From: JAEMQF01 sp049297615
GTDB taxonomy: Bacteria; Pseudomonadota; Gammaproteobacteria; Burkholderiales; Burkholderiaceae_C
Direction of reading: 5' to 3'
DNA: 5,798 nucleotides
Assembly (NCBI GenBank): GCA_049297615.1
Contig: JBAQUQ010000388.1
Location: 1-5,798, forward strand
How positions within the stretch are numbered: position 1 is the first letter of the stretch; every line of letters starts with the position of its first letter. The notes beneath the pieces are model-generated. The model was given only the letters and a program-made list of their open reading frames with translations. It did not search any database and was not told where the DNA came from. Of the stretch, positions 1-5,690 are shown piece by piece. The position numbers and the translations under genes are program-made.

Positions 1-137
1 CCGCCACCACCGCCGCCGTAGCCGCCACCACCGCCGCCGCCGTAGCCGCCACCACCGCCGCCAGTGCGGCCACCGCCACCACTGCCACCGCCGCCGTAGC
101 CGCCACCACTGGAGCGACCGCCACCGCCAAAACCACC
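1..137 (-). repeat. GGN triplet repeat tract coding for the glycine-rich tail
   Basis: This low-complexity tract consists almost only of GGC and GGT codons (read on the minus strand), punctuated by TAC (Tyr) codons at 42-44 and 18-20. Near-identical units lie at 1-21, 22-45 and 46-66. The 22-45 unit carries one extra GCC triplet, so the Tyr-spaced glycine runs differ by a whole codon (6 versus 7 Gly). This pattern is what replication slippage produces while keeping the frame. The tract continues past position 1. Confidence 0.8.
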
Positions 138-395
138 CGGGCGCTCCTCGCGCGGGCGCGCCTCATTGACCACGATGGCACGGCCTTCGAGGGCTTGGCC
201 ATTCATGCCGTTGATGCCGGCTTGCGCTTCGGCATCGGTGGCCATTTCGACAAAACCGAAGCCCTTGGAGCGACCGGTATCGCGGTCCATCATGACCTTC
301 GCCGACGTCACGTTGCCGTACTGTGCGAACGCCTGCTGCAGATCCTCGTCACGTATGCCGTATGCGAGGTTGCCGACGTAGAGTTTGTTGCCCAT
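1..395 (-). CDS. RRM RNA-binding protein with glycine-rich tail (3' end cut by window edge)
   Basis: Single-stranded RNA-binding protein of the short bacterial/cyanobacterial Rbp type; it probably acts on mRNA in the cytoplasm. 131 residues are visible from ATG at 395-393 (minus strand). One RNA recognition motif spans about residues 3-79. RNP2 is LYVGNL (5-10) and RNP1 is KGFGFVEM (44-51), with the RNA-stacking aromatics Y6, F46 and F48 all present. From residue 87 the protein is almost pure glycine with single Tyr, Ser, Arg or Thr breaks (GGGYGGGG-like units) and continues beyond the window. The start is chosen because the RRM begins directly after it. A weak AAAGGG lies 10 nt upstream and there is no better ATG. 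It is transcribed away from the rest of the window. Family relatives are often cold-regulated, but nothing here proves that. The domain call is secure; the RNA target is unknown. Confidence 0.95.
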   Translation of the reverse strand, partial: MGNKLYVGNLAYGIRDEDLQQAFAQYGNVTSAKVMMDRDTGRSKGFGFVEMATDAEAQAGINGMNGQALEGRAIVVNEARPREERPGGFGGGGRSSGGGYGGGGSGGGGRTGGGGGGYGGGGGGGYGGGGG

Positions 396-897
396 GGGGA
401 AGAGGCCCTTTCAATTGTCGAAAAACGATGTGGAGCTTCTACCCATCGTGAACCATTCAAGCGAAGGCGCGGCGTCCATACACAGAGTCGCGAATATACG
501 GGAATTGAGCCAACGCCGCCGCCGCGAGTGCGTACAAAGTGTTGTTTTCGGGCAGTTCGCGCCGGCCCCTGGCGAGGTCGGGTGCGCCGGCGCGCAAGCG
601 CGCCGAATTCGGCCAGTTCACCAGAGCCTTCGGGCAAATGCGGGTAACCGTGCACCAACGATGCGCGGCACTGCGGCACCTGGAACGCTGCCACCGCTGT
701 CCGATTTGCGCCACGCGACGGGCACGGAGGGGTAACTCCCAATGCCAGGGCAAAACTCTGGACCCTAAAGTTCGGCCACTCGCGAGAGTCACCATCAGCG
801 TGCTTGGCGGGGGCTGAGGAGACGAATTCAGCAATGCCGTTGGGCGCTTGGCCCGGGCAGACAAAGACAGGCAGGGTCGTCGCTTCGACGACGGTCA

Positions 898-942
898 GGA
901 ACGAGCGAGGGCGCCGCCTGGTCGGCGCCCTTGTTTCGTTCC
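898..942 (+). terminator. Long near-perfect stem-loop, possible transcription terminator
   Basis: The left arm 898-916 pairs with the right arm 923-942 around the 6-nt loop CCTGGT. The inner part is 9 uninterrupted pairs (AGGGCGCCG with CGGCGCCCT). It continues through G-U, C-G and G-U pairs and, after one bulged T at 935, closes with 7 further pairs (GGAACGA with TCGTTCC). The plus strand has a T-rich segment (TTGTTT, 931-936) after the GC core, as in a rho-independent terminator. Those Ts can also pair back into the lower stem, which is atypical. No gene on the plus strand ends just upstream, so if this is a terminator it serves an unannotated transcript or acts as an attenuator before the HDOD gene. 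The base pairing is certain; the function is a guess. Confidence 0.4.
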
Positions 943-1011
943 GAAGTGGAGTAGCCCAAGCCGCATATTCGCCGCACCGCCGTACTACATCAGCGCTGGT
1001 ATTCGCGAGCA

Positions 1012-1040
1012 TTGACTGTGCCGCGGCGTGCGCGGATCAT
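1012..1040 (+). promoter_or_regulatory. Candidate sigma70 promoter for the HDOD gene
   Basis: A -35 box TTGACT (1012-1017, 5 of 6 matches to TTGACA) is followed after exactly 17 nt by GATCAT (1035-1040, 4 of 6 matches to TATAAT). A transcript would start near 1047 and have a leader of roughly 95 nt before the HDOD start codon. Spacing and -35 quality are good and the -10 is mediocre. It is the best match seen between 943 and 1140. Confidence 0.4.
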
Positions 1041-1140
1041 CGCCCCTCACCAGCCCGAGGAGACGTAATACGCGCGATTCGAGACATCCTGAGAGCCACT
1101 GTGCGCGTCGCCGCCTTGCCATGCAGCGCCGCTGAGCTCC

Positions 1141-1998
1141 ATGCCCATTGACCCGCAGCTGCGCTCGTTGAAGATCGACATCCCGGCGCAGCCTGAGGCT
1201 CTCGTCAAGTTGTCGCTGATGATCAGTGACGAAAACGCGAACCTGCAGGCCATCGGCGCCTTAATCGGCGGCGACATGGCGCTCGCCTCGGCCGTGCTCG
1301 AGACGGTCAATTCCGCACTCTACGGCCTATCGGGACGGGTTCGCACGGTGCAGCAGGCGATCACCTACCTGGGCGTGCGCGAGATCGCTTCGGTCACCTT
1401 CGCGAAGGGGTTGCGCGCCGTTTTCCCGCAGGCGCCTGAACTCGAGCCGCTGTGGCAACGCGCCAGCGTTCGCGCCATGTTGATGGGGCGTATCGGCCAG
1501 GTCATCAAAGTCGATCACTGGGCCGCGCACTCGGCCGGACTGTTTGAGGAATGCGGCAAAGCGGTGCTGTTTCGCCACTCGACCGGCCGCTACCGCGCAC
1601 TGCTGCGGAGCGCTGAAAACGACGAAGAACTGTTGTTGCTCGAGCAGCAGGAATTCGGTGTCGGGCACGACGCACTTGGTGCTGCGCTGTGCGAAACCTG
1701 GGGCTTGGCCGCTGCGGCAGTAAATTGCGTGCGCTATCACGTGATCGTCCACGCGACGCGCCAATTACCTGCGCACACGCCTGCGCAAATCGCCGGGCGC
1801 GATATTTGCGTCCTCTCTGCACTGGCCAATGCCCTCATGACCGACCCCGACAAGCTGGAGGAAGTGGCGCATGCCGTAGCGTCGCAGGCCGAACTCGACC
1901 CCGAGTTTGTGCTGCGCAGCGCAATCGGCGTCAAAGCCCACATCGAATCCGTGATGGAACGACGCGAAGTCGCTGGGCGCGAACGCAGACAATCCTGA
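1141..1998 (+). CDS. Single-domain HDOD protein (putative signalling/regulatory protein)
   Basis: 285-residue cytoplasmic protein of the HDOD family, a non-catalytic relative of HD phosphohydrolases used in bacterial signalling, c-di-GMP-linked motility and stress control. The domain fills about residues 12-215. Typical blocks are IPAQPEAL (14-21), the helix VLETVNSALYGLSG (52-65), VQQAITYLG (70-78), the degenerate HD region HSAGLFEECGKAVLF (130-144), GHDALGAALCETWGL (175-189) and the Y199-H200 pair. Where catalytic HD proteins have a His-Asp pair in this region, this protein has Glu-Glu (135-136), so metal-dependent hydrolysis is unlikely. No receiver, GGDEF, EAL or kinase domain is attached; the last 70 residues are helical without a recognised domain. 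ATG 1141 is preferred: an in-frame TGA lies at 1090-1092 and no other ATG falls between. The ribosome-binding site is weak (GAGC, 1134-1137). It is monocistronic, with a candidate promoter at 1012-1040. Its partner is unknown. Confidence 0.9.
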   Translation: MPIDPQLRSLKIDIPAQPEALVKLSLMISDENANLQAIGALIGGDMALASAVLETVNSALYGLSGRVRTVQQAITYLGVREIASVTFAKGLRAVFPQAPELEPLWQRASVRAMLMGRIGQVIKVDHWAAHSAGLFEECGKAVLFRHSTGRYRALLRSAENDEELLLLEQQEFGVGHDALGAALCETWGLAAAAVNCVRYHVIVHATRQLPAHTPAQIAGRDICVLSALANALMTDPDKLEEVAHAVASQAELDPEFVLRSAIGVKAHIESVMERREVAGRERRQS

Positions 1999-2281
1999 GA
2001 AGCGATTGCGCCTTGAAAAGCGCGCGAGCTCTGCAGTCGAGGCAAGGCCGGATACAAACACTGCAGTGCAGGTTTGTGTTTGCCGAACGCTCGGAGCGCT
2101 ACAACGAGCGGGGCCTGCAAGCCTGAGTTGCGTGGTGACCGACGCGCGAGGAAATCGGCGCCGCAGGCGGCGCTGCCGCCACGACGATTCGCGCCGCGCT
2201 GTGGCGTTTCGTCGCATCACCCGTGCAGGTGGTGCGCCAGGCCCGCAGACTGGATGCACCTTCCCGCATCGAGGTGCATCC
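1999..2281 (+). other. Intergenic leader between HDOD gene and export operon
   Basis: 283 non-coding bases. They hold a weak hairpin at 2054-2081 (ACAAAC/GTTTGT or AAACAC/GTGTTT pairing) that could end the HDOD transcript, although no clean T-run follows. They also hold a very GC-rich dyad at 2156-2175 (GCGCCGC/GCGGCGC arms) with no T-run, and the strong inverted repeat at 2251-2282 described separately. No convincing -35/-10 pair was found, so the operon promoter may be poorly conserved, use another sigma factor or need an activator. The frame of the next gene stays open upstream to an ATG at 2006, but the encoded stretch is Arg-rich and would bury the signal peptide. Confidence 0.5.
2054..2081 (+). 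terminator. Weak hairpin downstream of the HDOD gene
   Basis: ACAAAC (2054-2059) can pair with GTTTGT (2072-2077), and CTG (2061-2063) with CAG (2069-2071), leaving one bulged A. An alternative register pairs AAACAC (2056-2061) with GTGTTT (2076-2081). It lies 56 nt after the HDOD stop codon, a sensible place for a terminator. The A-T rich lower stem and the short following T-run make it a poor one. Confidence 0.25.
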
Positions 2282-2282
2282 A
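2251..2282 (+). promoter_or_regulatory. Inverted repeat that pairs the ribosome-binding site of the export operon's first gene
   Basis: The arms 2251-2261 (TGGATGCACCT) and 2272-2282 (AGGTGCATCCA) are perfectly complementary over 11 bp, and a T-G pair (2262/2271) can extend them inward, leaving an 8-nt loop CCCGCATC. The right arm contains the only Shine-Dalgarno-like sequence of the next gene, GAGG at 2271-2274 (7 nt before ATG), and ends on the A of that start codon. In mRNA this hairpin would hide both. As DNA, the same dyad could instead be a repressor operator. Pairing and position are read directly; regulation is inferred. Confidence 0.6.
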
Positions 2283-2974
2283 TGAACCGTCTTCCCCATG
2301 CATCCTTGCCCCATGACTCGCGCCGTACGCAGCGGCGCTTGATCTGCTTGGCAATCCTCGGCTCGAGCGTCTCGCTGTCGCTCACCGCCCCGGCGTTGGC
2401 TGCGGATGCTGCATCGTTCGACACCGCTTTTCAGGAATTCCAGCGTGCCAACACCGGTGTCGACGCGGCGATCGACACCGCTGCCGAGCGCTTTGGTGCG
2501 CTGAGCGTGGCCTCTCCAGGCGACCCAGTGCTGCTGGCTTACACCGGTGCGGCGACGGCGATGCGCGCGCGCACGACCTTGCTGCCATGGAAGAAGATGA
2601 GCTTTGCCGAGGACGGCCTGGCGCGGATCGACAAAGCGCTTGGCATGCTCACGCCCGCCCACGACGCACCTATGTACCGCGGCACTCCAGCCAGCCTGGA
2701 AACCCGCTTCACGGCGGCCAGTACCTTCCTGGCGCTGCCGGGCATGTTCAATCGATACGCACGCGGCGCCAAACTGCTTGACGAGGTTCTCGCCAGTGCG
2801 TTGCTGGCCAGCGCGCCGCTGCCGTTTCGCGGTGCGGTGTGGCTGCGCGCCGGCAGCGAGGCCATCAGCGACAAGCGGCCGGACGACGCGCGGCGCTTGC
2901 TGCAACAAGTGGTGAGCAACGGTGCGCCGCAGGCGGACAAAGCGCAGGCCAAGTTGAAGGAACTCTCGTCGTGA
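2282..2974 (+). CDS. Exported helical protein, TPR-like, first gene of ABC export operon
   Basis: 230-residue protein that I cannot assign to a named family. The N-terminus is a Sec signal peptide: a basic n-region (residues 1-19, several Arg), a hydrophobic core from about 20 to 36 and an ALA-ADA cleavage site near residue 40, with no lipobox Cys. The mature part (about 190 residues) is Ala-rich and predicted all-helical, and its paired helices resemble tetratricopeptide-type repeats. The segment PGDPVLLAYTGAATAMRA (79-96) looks like one repeat and ARRLLQQVV (203-211) lies in another; LPWKKM (101-106) and LPGMFNRYARG (152-162) are distinctive. It would sit in the periplasm. ATG 2282 is chosen because it gives an intact signal peptide; the upstream in-frame ATG at 2006 would add 92 Arg-rich residues. 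Its stop overlaps the next start (GTGA). As the lead gene beside an ABC machine and a LolA-like carrier, it may be a periplasmic accessory or scaffold; this is inference. Confidence 0.8.
   Translation: MNRLPHASLPHDSRRTQRRLICLAILGSSVSLSLTAPALAADAASFDTAFQEFQRANTGVDAAIDTAAERFGALSVASPGDPVLLAYTGAATAMRARTTLLPWKKMSFAEDGLARIDKALGMLTPAHDAPMYRGTPASLETRFTAASTFLALPGMFNRYARGAKLLDEVLASALLASAPLPFRGAVWLRAGSEAISDKRPDDARRLLQQVVSNGAPQADKAQAKLKELSS
2956..2961 (+). promoter_or_regulatory. Shine-Dalgarno that fixes the GTG start of the ABC ATPase
   Basis: GAAGGA lies 9 nt before GTG at 2971-2973, inside the end of the preceding gene. It supports that GTG over the in-frame ATG at 2839, which would place the ATPase start 130 nt inside the upstream gene and add 44 residues foreign to the ABC fold. 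Confidence 0.7.
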
Positions 2975-3684
2975 GCGCGGGCAACCCAGCCGCGCCGGTG
3001 CTCGAATTGCATGGCGTGCGCAAAAGCTATCGTCTGGGCAAGCATGTGGTGCCAGCCCTGCAAGGTATCGACTTGAACGTTCAGCCCGGCGAGATGCTGG
3101 CGCTCACCGGCCCGTCGGGCAGTGGCAAGAGCACTTTGCTCAACCTCGCCGGGCTCGTTGACAGGCCCGACGCGGGCGAAATTCGCTTTCGCGGCAGAGC
3201 TGTAGCGGCCATCGGCGAAACGCAGGCGACACTCCTGCGGCGCGACGCGATCGGCTTCATTTTCCAGAGCTTCAATCTCGTGCCGGTGATGACGGTGGCC
3301 GACAACGTCGACTACCCGCTGTTCCTGGCCGGCGTCGGCAGTGCAGAGCGTCGGCGCCGCGTCGCCGACATCTTGCGTGCCGTCGGCCTGGAAGACCACG
3401 CGGGGCACCGGCCCGACGCACTGTCAGGCGGGCAGCGCCAGCGCGTCGCGATCGCCAGGGCACTTGTGAAAGGCCCGAGCCTGGTGATCGCCGACGAGCC
3501 CACGGCGAGCCTGGACTCTCAGACCGCCGACCAGGTGCTCGAATTGATGCGCGAATGCGGCCACGCCCAGGGCGCAGCCTTTCTCATCGCCAGCCACGAT
3601 CCGCGCCTGGTGTGCCGATGCGACCGTGTCGTCGCCTTGCTTGACGGCCGTACGGCAGGCGCGCTGACGAGGGCCGCAGCATGA
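2971..3684 (+). CDS. ABC transporter ATPase, LolD/MacB type
   Basis: 237-residue nucleotide-binding subunit that powers a type VII (MacB/LolCDE/FtsEX-like) ABC machine at the inner face of the cytoplasmic membrane. All ATPase motifs are intact: Walker A GPSGSGKS (47-54), Q-loop Gln99 in FIFQSFNL, signature LSGGQ (151-155), Walker B LVIADE with catalytic Glu176, D-loop SLD (180-182) and switch His209 in ASHD. The Y-x-x-G-x-x-x-V-x-A-L-x-G-I N-terminal pattern and the FQSFNLVPVMTVADNV stretch fit the LolD/MacB subfamily, and the length matches. Start is GTG 2971, overlapping the previous stop by 4 bp, with Shine-Dalgarno GAAGGA. The stop overlaps the permease start by 4 bp, so production is probably coupled. 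It must work as a dimer with the downstream permease. Being a true LolD is less likely: lolD normally neighbours lolC/lolE, which are absent here. Confidence 0.95.
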   Translation: MSAGNPAAPVLELHGVRKSYRLGKHVVPALQGIDLNVQPGEMLALTGPSGSGKSTLLNLAGLVDRPDAGEIRFRGRAVAAIGETQATLLRRDAIGFIFQSFNLVPVMTVADNVDYPLFLAGVGSAERRRRVADILRAVGLEDHAGHRPDALSGGQRQRVAIARALVKGPSLVIADEPTASLDSQTADQVLELMRECGHAQGAAFLIASHDPRLVCRCDRVVALLDGRTAGALTRAAA

Positions 3685-4895
3685 ATATGCGTTGGCTCAG
3701 ATTCGCCTGGCTCAACACCTGGCGCAACCGCAGGCGCTCAGTCGTCACGGCGGGGATTGCCGCCCTGGGCACGGCGGCGATTCTGCTCGCAGGCGGCTTC
3801 GCCCTGTTCACCTACGAGGGGCTGGCGCAGATCTCGGCGCGCAGTACCGGGCACCTGATCGTCGCCAAGCCTGAACAGTTTCAGCGCGACGAAGACACGC
3901 CGCTGCAAAACGGGCTGGACGACGTGGCCGCGCTGCACAAGCTCTTGCTCGCCGACTCGGACGTCCGCCATGTCCTGCCGCGTGTCGAGTTCACCGGACT
4001 CATCAGCAACGGCGACAAGTCCACCGTGATGATCGCCGCGGGCATAGCCCCGGACGCCGAATTCGCCGTGAAGGGGCCATTCCTGACCGTGCAGGCCGGC
4101 GCGGTGCTCGCCTCGGATGAGCGCAACCAGGTCATGCTCGGCGCCGGCCTGGCGCGCAGCCTGAAGGCAGTGCCGGGCAGCAGCCTCACCCTGCTCGTGA
4201 GCACCACACAAGGCGCGCTGAACGCGCTCGACGTCACCGTCAAAGGCGTATTTGCCACCGGCATACCCGATGTCGACAAGCGGCTTCTCTATACCGACGT
4301 GGAAACGGCGCAACAGCTGCTCGTGACGCAGCGCATCACCAGCTTCGGTGTATTCCTGAGCCGCATGGAAGCAACCGGCCCGGCGCGCGCGCGCATTGGC
4401 GCGGCGCTGCCGCAACTCGCGGTGCAGACCTGGCTCGACCAGGCCGTGTTCTACAAGAGCGTCAAAGAGCTCTACAACCGAATCTTCGGCGCGCTCGGTC
4501 TCATCATCGGCACGATCGTCACCTTCGTTGTCGCCAACGCGATGGCGATGGCGATCGTGGAACGTACCCGCGAGATCGGCACGCTGCGGGCGCTGGGCAC
4601 ATTGCCTGTGCAGTTGATCCGCTCCTTCGCGCTCGAAGGGCTTCTGCTCGGCGGCGCGGGCGCGGTGCTCGGCAGTTTGATCGCGCTTGTGGTCTCGGCG
4701 GCCTTGCTCGTTTTCCCCGTGCAGATGCCACCCCCGCCGGGGCGCAGCAGCGGCTATCCGCTGCAAATCGCGATCGACCCGGCCTTGTATGGCGTGACGT
4801 TCGCCGCGATTCTCGTCTTGGCCATGCTCGCCGCTGCCCTGGTGGCCCGGCGCAGCGTCGGCAAAACCATCGTCGACGCGCTGGCGCATGTCTGA
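3681..4895 (+). CDS. FtsX/MacB-type ABC transporter permease
   Basis: 404-residue inner-membrane subunit partnering the upstream ATPase. The topology is that of the MacB/LolE family: TM1 at about 21-44 after a basic N-terminus, a large periplasmic domain at about 45-265 (MacB_PCD-like), then TM2 (267-290), TM3 (316-345) and TM4 (369-389) forming the FtsX domain. The cytoplasmic coupling segment ERTREIGTLRALG (294-306) after TM2 is the best conserved family motif and contacts the ATPase. A proline-rich MPPPPG (349-354) sits in the short periplasmic loop before TM4. Only one permease gene is seen, so a homodimer as in MacB is more likely than the LolC/LolE heterodimer. ATG 3681 overlaps the ATPase stop (ATGA) and has GAGGG 7 nt upstream; ATG 3687 is a possible alternative. 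No MacA-like adaptor adjoins it. Substrate is unknown; a lipid or lipoprotein is suggested by the neighbouring LolA-like gene. Confidence 0.93.
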   Translation: MNMRWLRFAWLNTWRNRRRSVVTAGIAALGTAAILLAGGFALFTYEGLAQISARSTGHLIVAKPEQFQRDEDTPLQNGLDDVAALHKLLLADSDVRHVLPRVEFTGLISNGDKSTVMIAAGIAPDAEFAVKGPFLTVQAGAVLASDERNQVMLGAGLARSLKAVPGSSLTLLVSTTQGALNALDVTVKGVFATGIPDVDKRLLYTDVETAQQLLVTQRITSFGVFLSRMEATGPARARIGAALPQLAVQTWLDQAVFYKSVKELYNRIFGALGLIIGTIVTFVVANAMAMAIVERTREIGTLRALGTLPVQLIRSFALEGLLLGGAGAVLGSLIALVVSAALLVFPVQMPPPPGRSSGYPLQIAIDPALYGVTFAAILVLAMLAAALVARRSVGKTIVDALAHV

Positions 4896-4912
4896 CGCAA
4901 AGGAAACTCGCC

Positions 4913-5671
4913 ATGCACAAGTCAATCTCATCGCCTTGGTACGCGTCCTGCCTTGCGATCGCCCTGCTCGGCGCCAGCGTTGCGGATGCGTCGACTGACG
5001 TTCCTGCCCTGCTCGCCGCCGCCGATCGCTATCGCAGCGGCGCCGCGAACCTGCAAGTCGAGACCGAAGTCAAGGTGCTGAACCGCGACGGTTCCACCGA
5101 CAAGGAGCGGCACTACACCGTGTTCGCGCAGGCGCAGCGCAAGTCTCTGGTGCTGATGCGCTCGCCCGCCGAGCAGGGGCAGAAGGTATTGATGCTGGGC
5201 GACGACTTCTGGTTGCTGATGCCCGGCAGCCAGCGCCCGCTGCGCATCACGGCGTCGCAAAAACTGCTCGGCGACGCGTCCACCGGTGACATCGCAACGC
5301 TGCGTTGGGCCGACGACTACAGCGGCACCCTCGTCGGCGAAGAAAGCTGCGGCGAGCAGCCATGCCTTCACTTGAGCCTGCAAGCGGCACAAAAAGGCGC
5401 GAGCTACCAGCGCATCGAGTTGTGGATCGGCAAGGTGCGCAGCGAACCGATTGCCGCCGGCTTGTACCTGCACTCGGGCAAACTCGCCAAACAAGCGCGT
5501 TTCGTGTTCGACCGAGCCGACGCACCGACCACGGTGACGGAAATGGTGCTGCAGGACCGTCTGAGCAACCACAAGGAAACGCGCGTGCGCTATGTGTCGC
5601 GCCAAGTCAGGCAAGTCCCTGAGGCCTGGTTGAACCCGATGTTCCTCGCGCGCAATCCGGCGCTGGATTAG
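4913..5671 (+). CDS. LolA-like outer membrane lipoprotein-sorting family protein
   Basis: 252-residue periplasmic protein resembling the 'outer membrane lipoprotein-sorting protein' group (LolA-like fold, PF17131 type). Such proteins form a half beta-barrel that can shield acyl chains, as LolA does for lipoproteins. A Sec signal peptide spans 1 to about 26 (hydrophobic core 12-24, cleavage near VADAS); no lipobox Cys, so the mature form should be soluble. Family hallmarks are the N-terminal helix ALLAAADRYR (32-41), the strand LQVETEVKVLNRDG (47-60), and SPAEQGQKVLMLGDDFWLLMPGS (84-106 area) followed by LRITASQKLLGDASTGDIA (110-128), then alternating strands to the C-terminus. C146 and C151 could form a small disulfide loop. 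ATG 4913 has AAAGGA ending 8 nt upstream, and the gap to the permease is 17 bp. It is unlikely to be the housekeeping LolA, which is shorter and usually elsewhere. A dedicated carrier for this ABC machine is the best inference. Confidence 0.85.
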   Translation: MHKSISSPWYASCLAIALLGASVADASTDVPALLAAADRYRSGAANLQVETEVKVLNRDGSTDKERHYTVFAQAQRKSLVLMRSPAEQGQKVLMLGDDFWLLMPGSQRPLRITASQKLLGDASTGDIATLRWADDYSGTLVGEESCGEQPCLHLSLQAAQKGASYQRIELWIGKVRSEPIAAGLYLHSGKLAKQARFVFDRADAPTTVTEMVLQDRLSNHKETRVRYVSRQVRQVPEAWLNPMFLARNPALD

Positions 5672-5690
5672 GCCCTTGGCACGGCGACCG

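Larger units (their letters stand above)
396..1140. other. Long intergenic region rich in inverted repeats, no convincing gene
   Basis: These 745 bases separate the divergent RRM and HDOD genes, and I see no supportable coding sequence. Open frames exist on both strands, but their products are Arg/Ser/Pro/Ala-rich, show no domain, lack ribosome-binding sites, and overlap one another or the flanking genes. The DNA is unusually full of stem-loops: 588-605 (8-bp CG-rich arms around AA, followed by the 10-bp palindrome CCGAATTCGG at 603-612), 726-739 (GGAG/CTCC), 745-761 (CCAGGG/CTCTGG around CAAAA), 813-832 area (GCTGA/TCAGC), 842-854 (GGGC/GCCC), 876-892 (7-bp GTCGTCG/CGACGAC around CTT) and 898-942 (listed separately). 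It may hold a structured RNA or a dispersed non-coding element. The promoter of the RRM gene should lie in its left part, but no good match to consensus was found there. Confidence 0.6.

Noticed and set aside
493..498. TATATT on the minus strand as -10 box of the RRM gene promoter
   Set aside because: No -35-like sequence lies at 16-18 nt spacing and no extended -10 TG is present.
741..795. Possible c-di-GMP (GEMM-I) riboswitch suggested by AGGGCAAAA followed by a hairpin
   Set aside because: The second conserved block (GGGACGCAAAGC-like), the tetraloop receptor arrangement and the P1 stem could not be found; the similarity is limited to a few bases.
308..1012. Minus-strand open frame of 234 codons overlapping the start of the RRM gene
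   Set aside because: Arg/Ser/Thr/Pro-rich product without domain or ribosome-binding site; it overlaps 88 bp of a certain gene in another frame and runs through several hairpins.
804..1151. Plus-strand open frame of 115 codons before the HDOD gene
   Set aside because: Passes through the 898-942 stem-loop and into the HDOD start; composition is unlike a protein, and no Shine-Dalgarno is seen.
2156..2175. GC-rich dyad as a terminator
   Set aside because: Arms are separated by only AG, so the hairpin must open at the tip, and no T-run follows; it is more likely a by-product of GC-rich composition.
2006..2281. N-terminal extension of the exported helical protein from ATG 2006
   Set aside because: The extra 92 residues are Arg-rich and would bury a good signal peptide; ATG 2282 with GAGG is better.
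2539..3408. 289-codon open frame on the minus strand opposite the ATPase and the first operon gene
   Set aside because: Shadow of two well-supported genes; no recognisable domain.
2971..4895. MacB macrolide exporter or housekeeping LolCDE
   Set aside because: ATPase and permease are separate genes (MacB is fused), no MacA adaptor is adjacent, and there is only one permease rather than LolC plus LolE.
3738..4931. 397-codon open frame on the minus strand opposite the permease
   Set aside because: Antisense shadow produced by high-GC codon bias; the plus-strand permease has clear transmembrane and FtsX motifs.
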